Both the position numbers and the translations under genes were made by a program. Positions 5,959 to 6,173 of a stretch of 6,173 nucleotides of DNA are shown here, one piece after another; within the stretch, counting starts at the first letter, position 1; each line of letters opens with the position of its first letter. This DNA comes from Quisquiliibacterium sp036525975 (lineage in GTDB: Bacteria; Pseudomonadota; Gammaproteobacteria; Burkholderiales; Burkholderiaceae_E), in the NCBI GenBank assembly GCA_036525975.1, contig DATCZK010000047.1, positions 1 through 6,173 on the forward strand, written 5' to 3'. The notes below the pieces were generated by a model. The model ran no database searches. It had not been told where the DNA came from and worked only from the letters and a program-made list of their open reading frames with translations.

Positions 5959-6173
5959 ACGCGGACGAGTCGTTTCTCTCGCGCTGGTCGCGCAGGAAGC
6001 GCGCCGGCGAGGCTGTACAGGAGGAAGCGGGGCGGCGCGATCCGCGTGCATCGGCACCGGGCGCGGCGCCCGCGGTTGCCCAGCCCCCGGCGGCCGGTGC
6101 GCAGGTGCCGGCCAGCGCACCGACCGAGCCGCCGGCGCGTGCGCATCGGCCAGCGCAGTCGAGCGCGGAGTCC
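5955..6173 (+). CDS. DUF3306 domain protein, N-terminal part (runs off the window)
   Basis: The first 73 codons are present and the frame stays open to the window end. The protein begins MNADESFLSRWSRRK; FLSRWSRRK (7-15) is the signature start I recall for DUF3306 proteins. An Ala/Pro-rich linker follows (about residues 31-70), as is common before the conserved C-terminal segment of this family, which would lie beyond the right edge. The start ATG overlaps the stop of the DUF3305 gene by 4 bp (ATGA), so the two are translationally coupled. DUF3305 and DUF3306 usually occur together next to formate dehydrogenase genes. The role is not known to me, and accessory function in formate dehydrogenase assembly is an inference from context. 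Confidence 0.75.
   Translation, partial: MNADESFLSRWSRRKRAGEAVQEEAGRRDPRASAPGAAPAVAQPPAAGAQVPASAPTEPPARAHRPAQSSAES

Noticed and set aside
5338..6120. Minus-strand open frame opposite the DUF3305 and DUF3306 genes
   Set aside because: It is rich in Pro/Arg/His with no domain resemblance, and it opposes two genes that match known families and overlap as ATGA.

Overview
The window is about 70% G+C, and every gene reads as an ordinary chromosomal gene of a high-GC betaproteobacterium, most likely Burkholderiales or a close relative. This placement is inferred from recalled family resemblance (small paired c-type cytochromes, the MoaA N-terminal extension, the DUF3305/DUF3306 pair), not from a search. 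I see no tRNA, rRNA, CRISPR array, insertion sequence or phage gene.

Layout from left to right. At the extreme left edge, the first ten codons of a leftward gene match the N-terminus of MoxR-type AAA ATPases. A roughly 200-bp divergent control region (32-234) follows, holding a good sigma70-like promoter for the rightward genes, a possible -10 for the leftward gene and several hairpins. Next come three closely spaced rightward genes: two small exported class I c-type cytochromes and an RraA-family protein. They end in a short convergent gap (1414-1455).

From 5327 down to 1456 a tight leftward operon runs moaA - fdhD - mobA - moeA, with gaps of 17 and 10 bp and a 4-bp overlap. It covers the first step of molybdopterin synthesis (MoaA), molybdate insertion (MoeA), nucleotide attachment to give the bis-guanine dinucleotide form (MobA), and the sulfur-transfer step that activates Mo/W formate dehydrogenase (FdhD). 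moaC, moaD, moaE and mogA are not in the window.

Across a 46-bp divergent gap, a DUF3305 protein and the start of a DUF3306 protein read rightward and overlap by ATGA. From what I know of these families, they usually sit beside formate dehydrogenase structural and maturation genes, so an fdh cluster probably continues past the right edge. The whole right part is best read as the maturation arm of a molybdenum formate dehydrogenase locus.

No new system is evident. The points most worth a second look are the FdhD cysteine layout (one cysteine of the classical CxxC replaced by glycine, with a new CxxC about 50 residues later), an RraA protein with an Asp-to-Gly change at the first position of the aldolase-type D-X20-R-D signature, an enlarged nucleotide-binding loop in MobA, and the compact divergent promoter between moaA and the DUF3305 gene.
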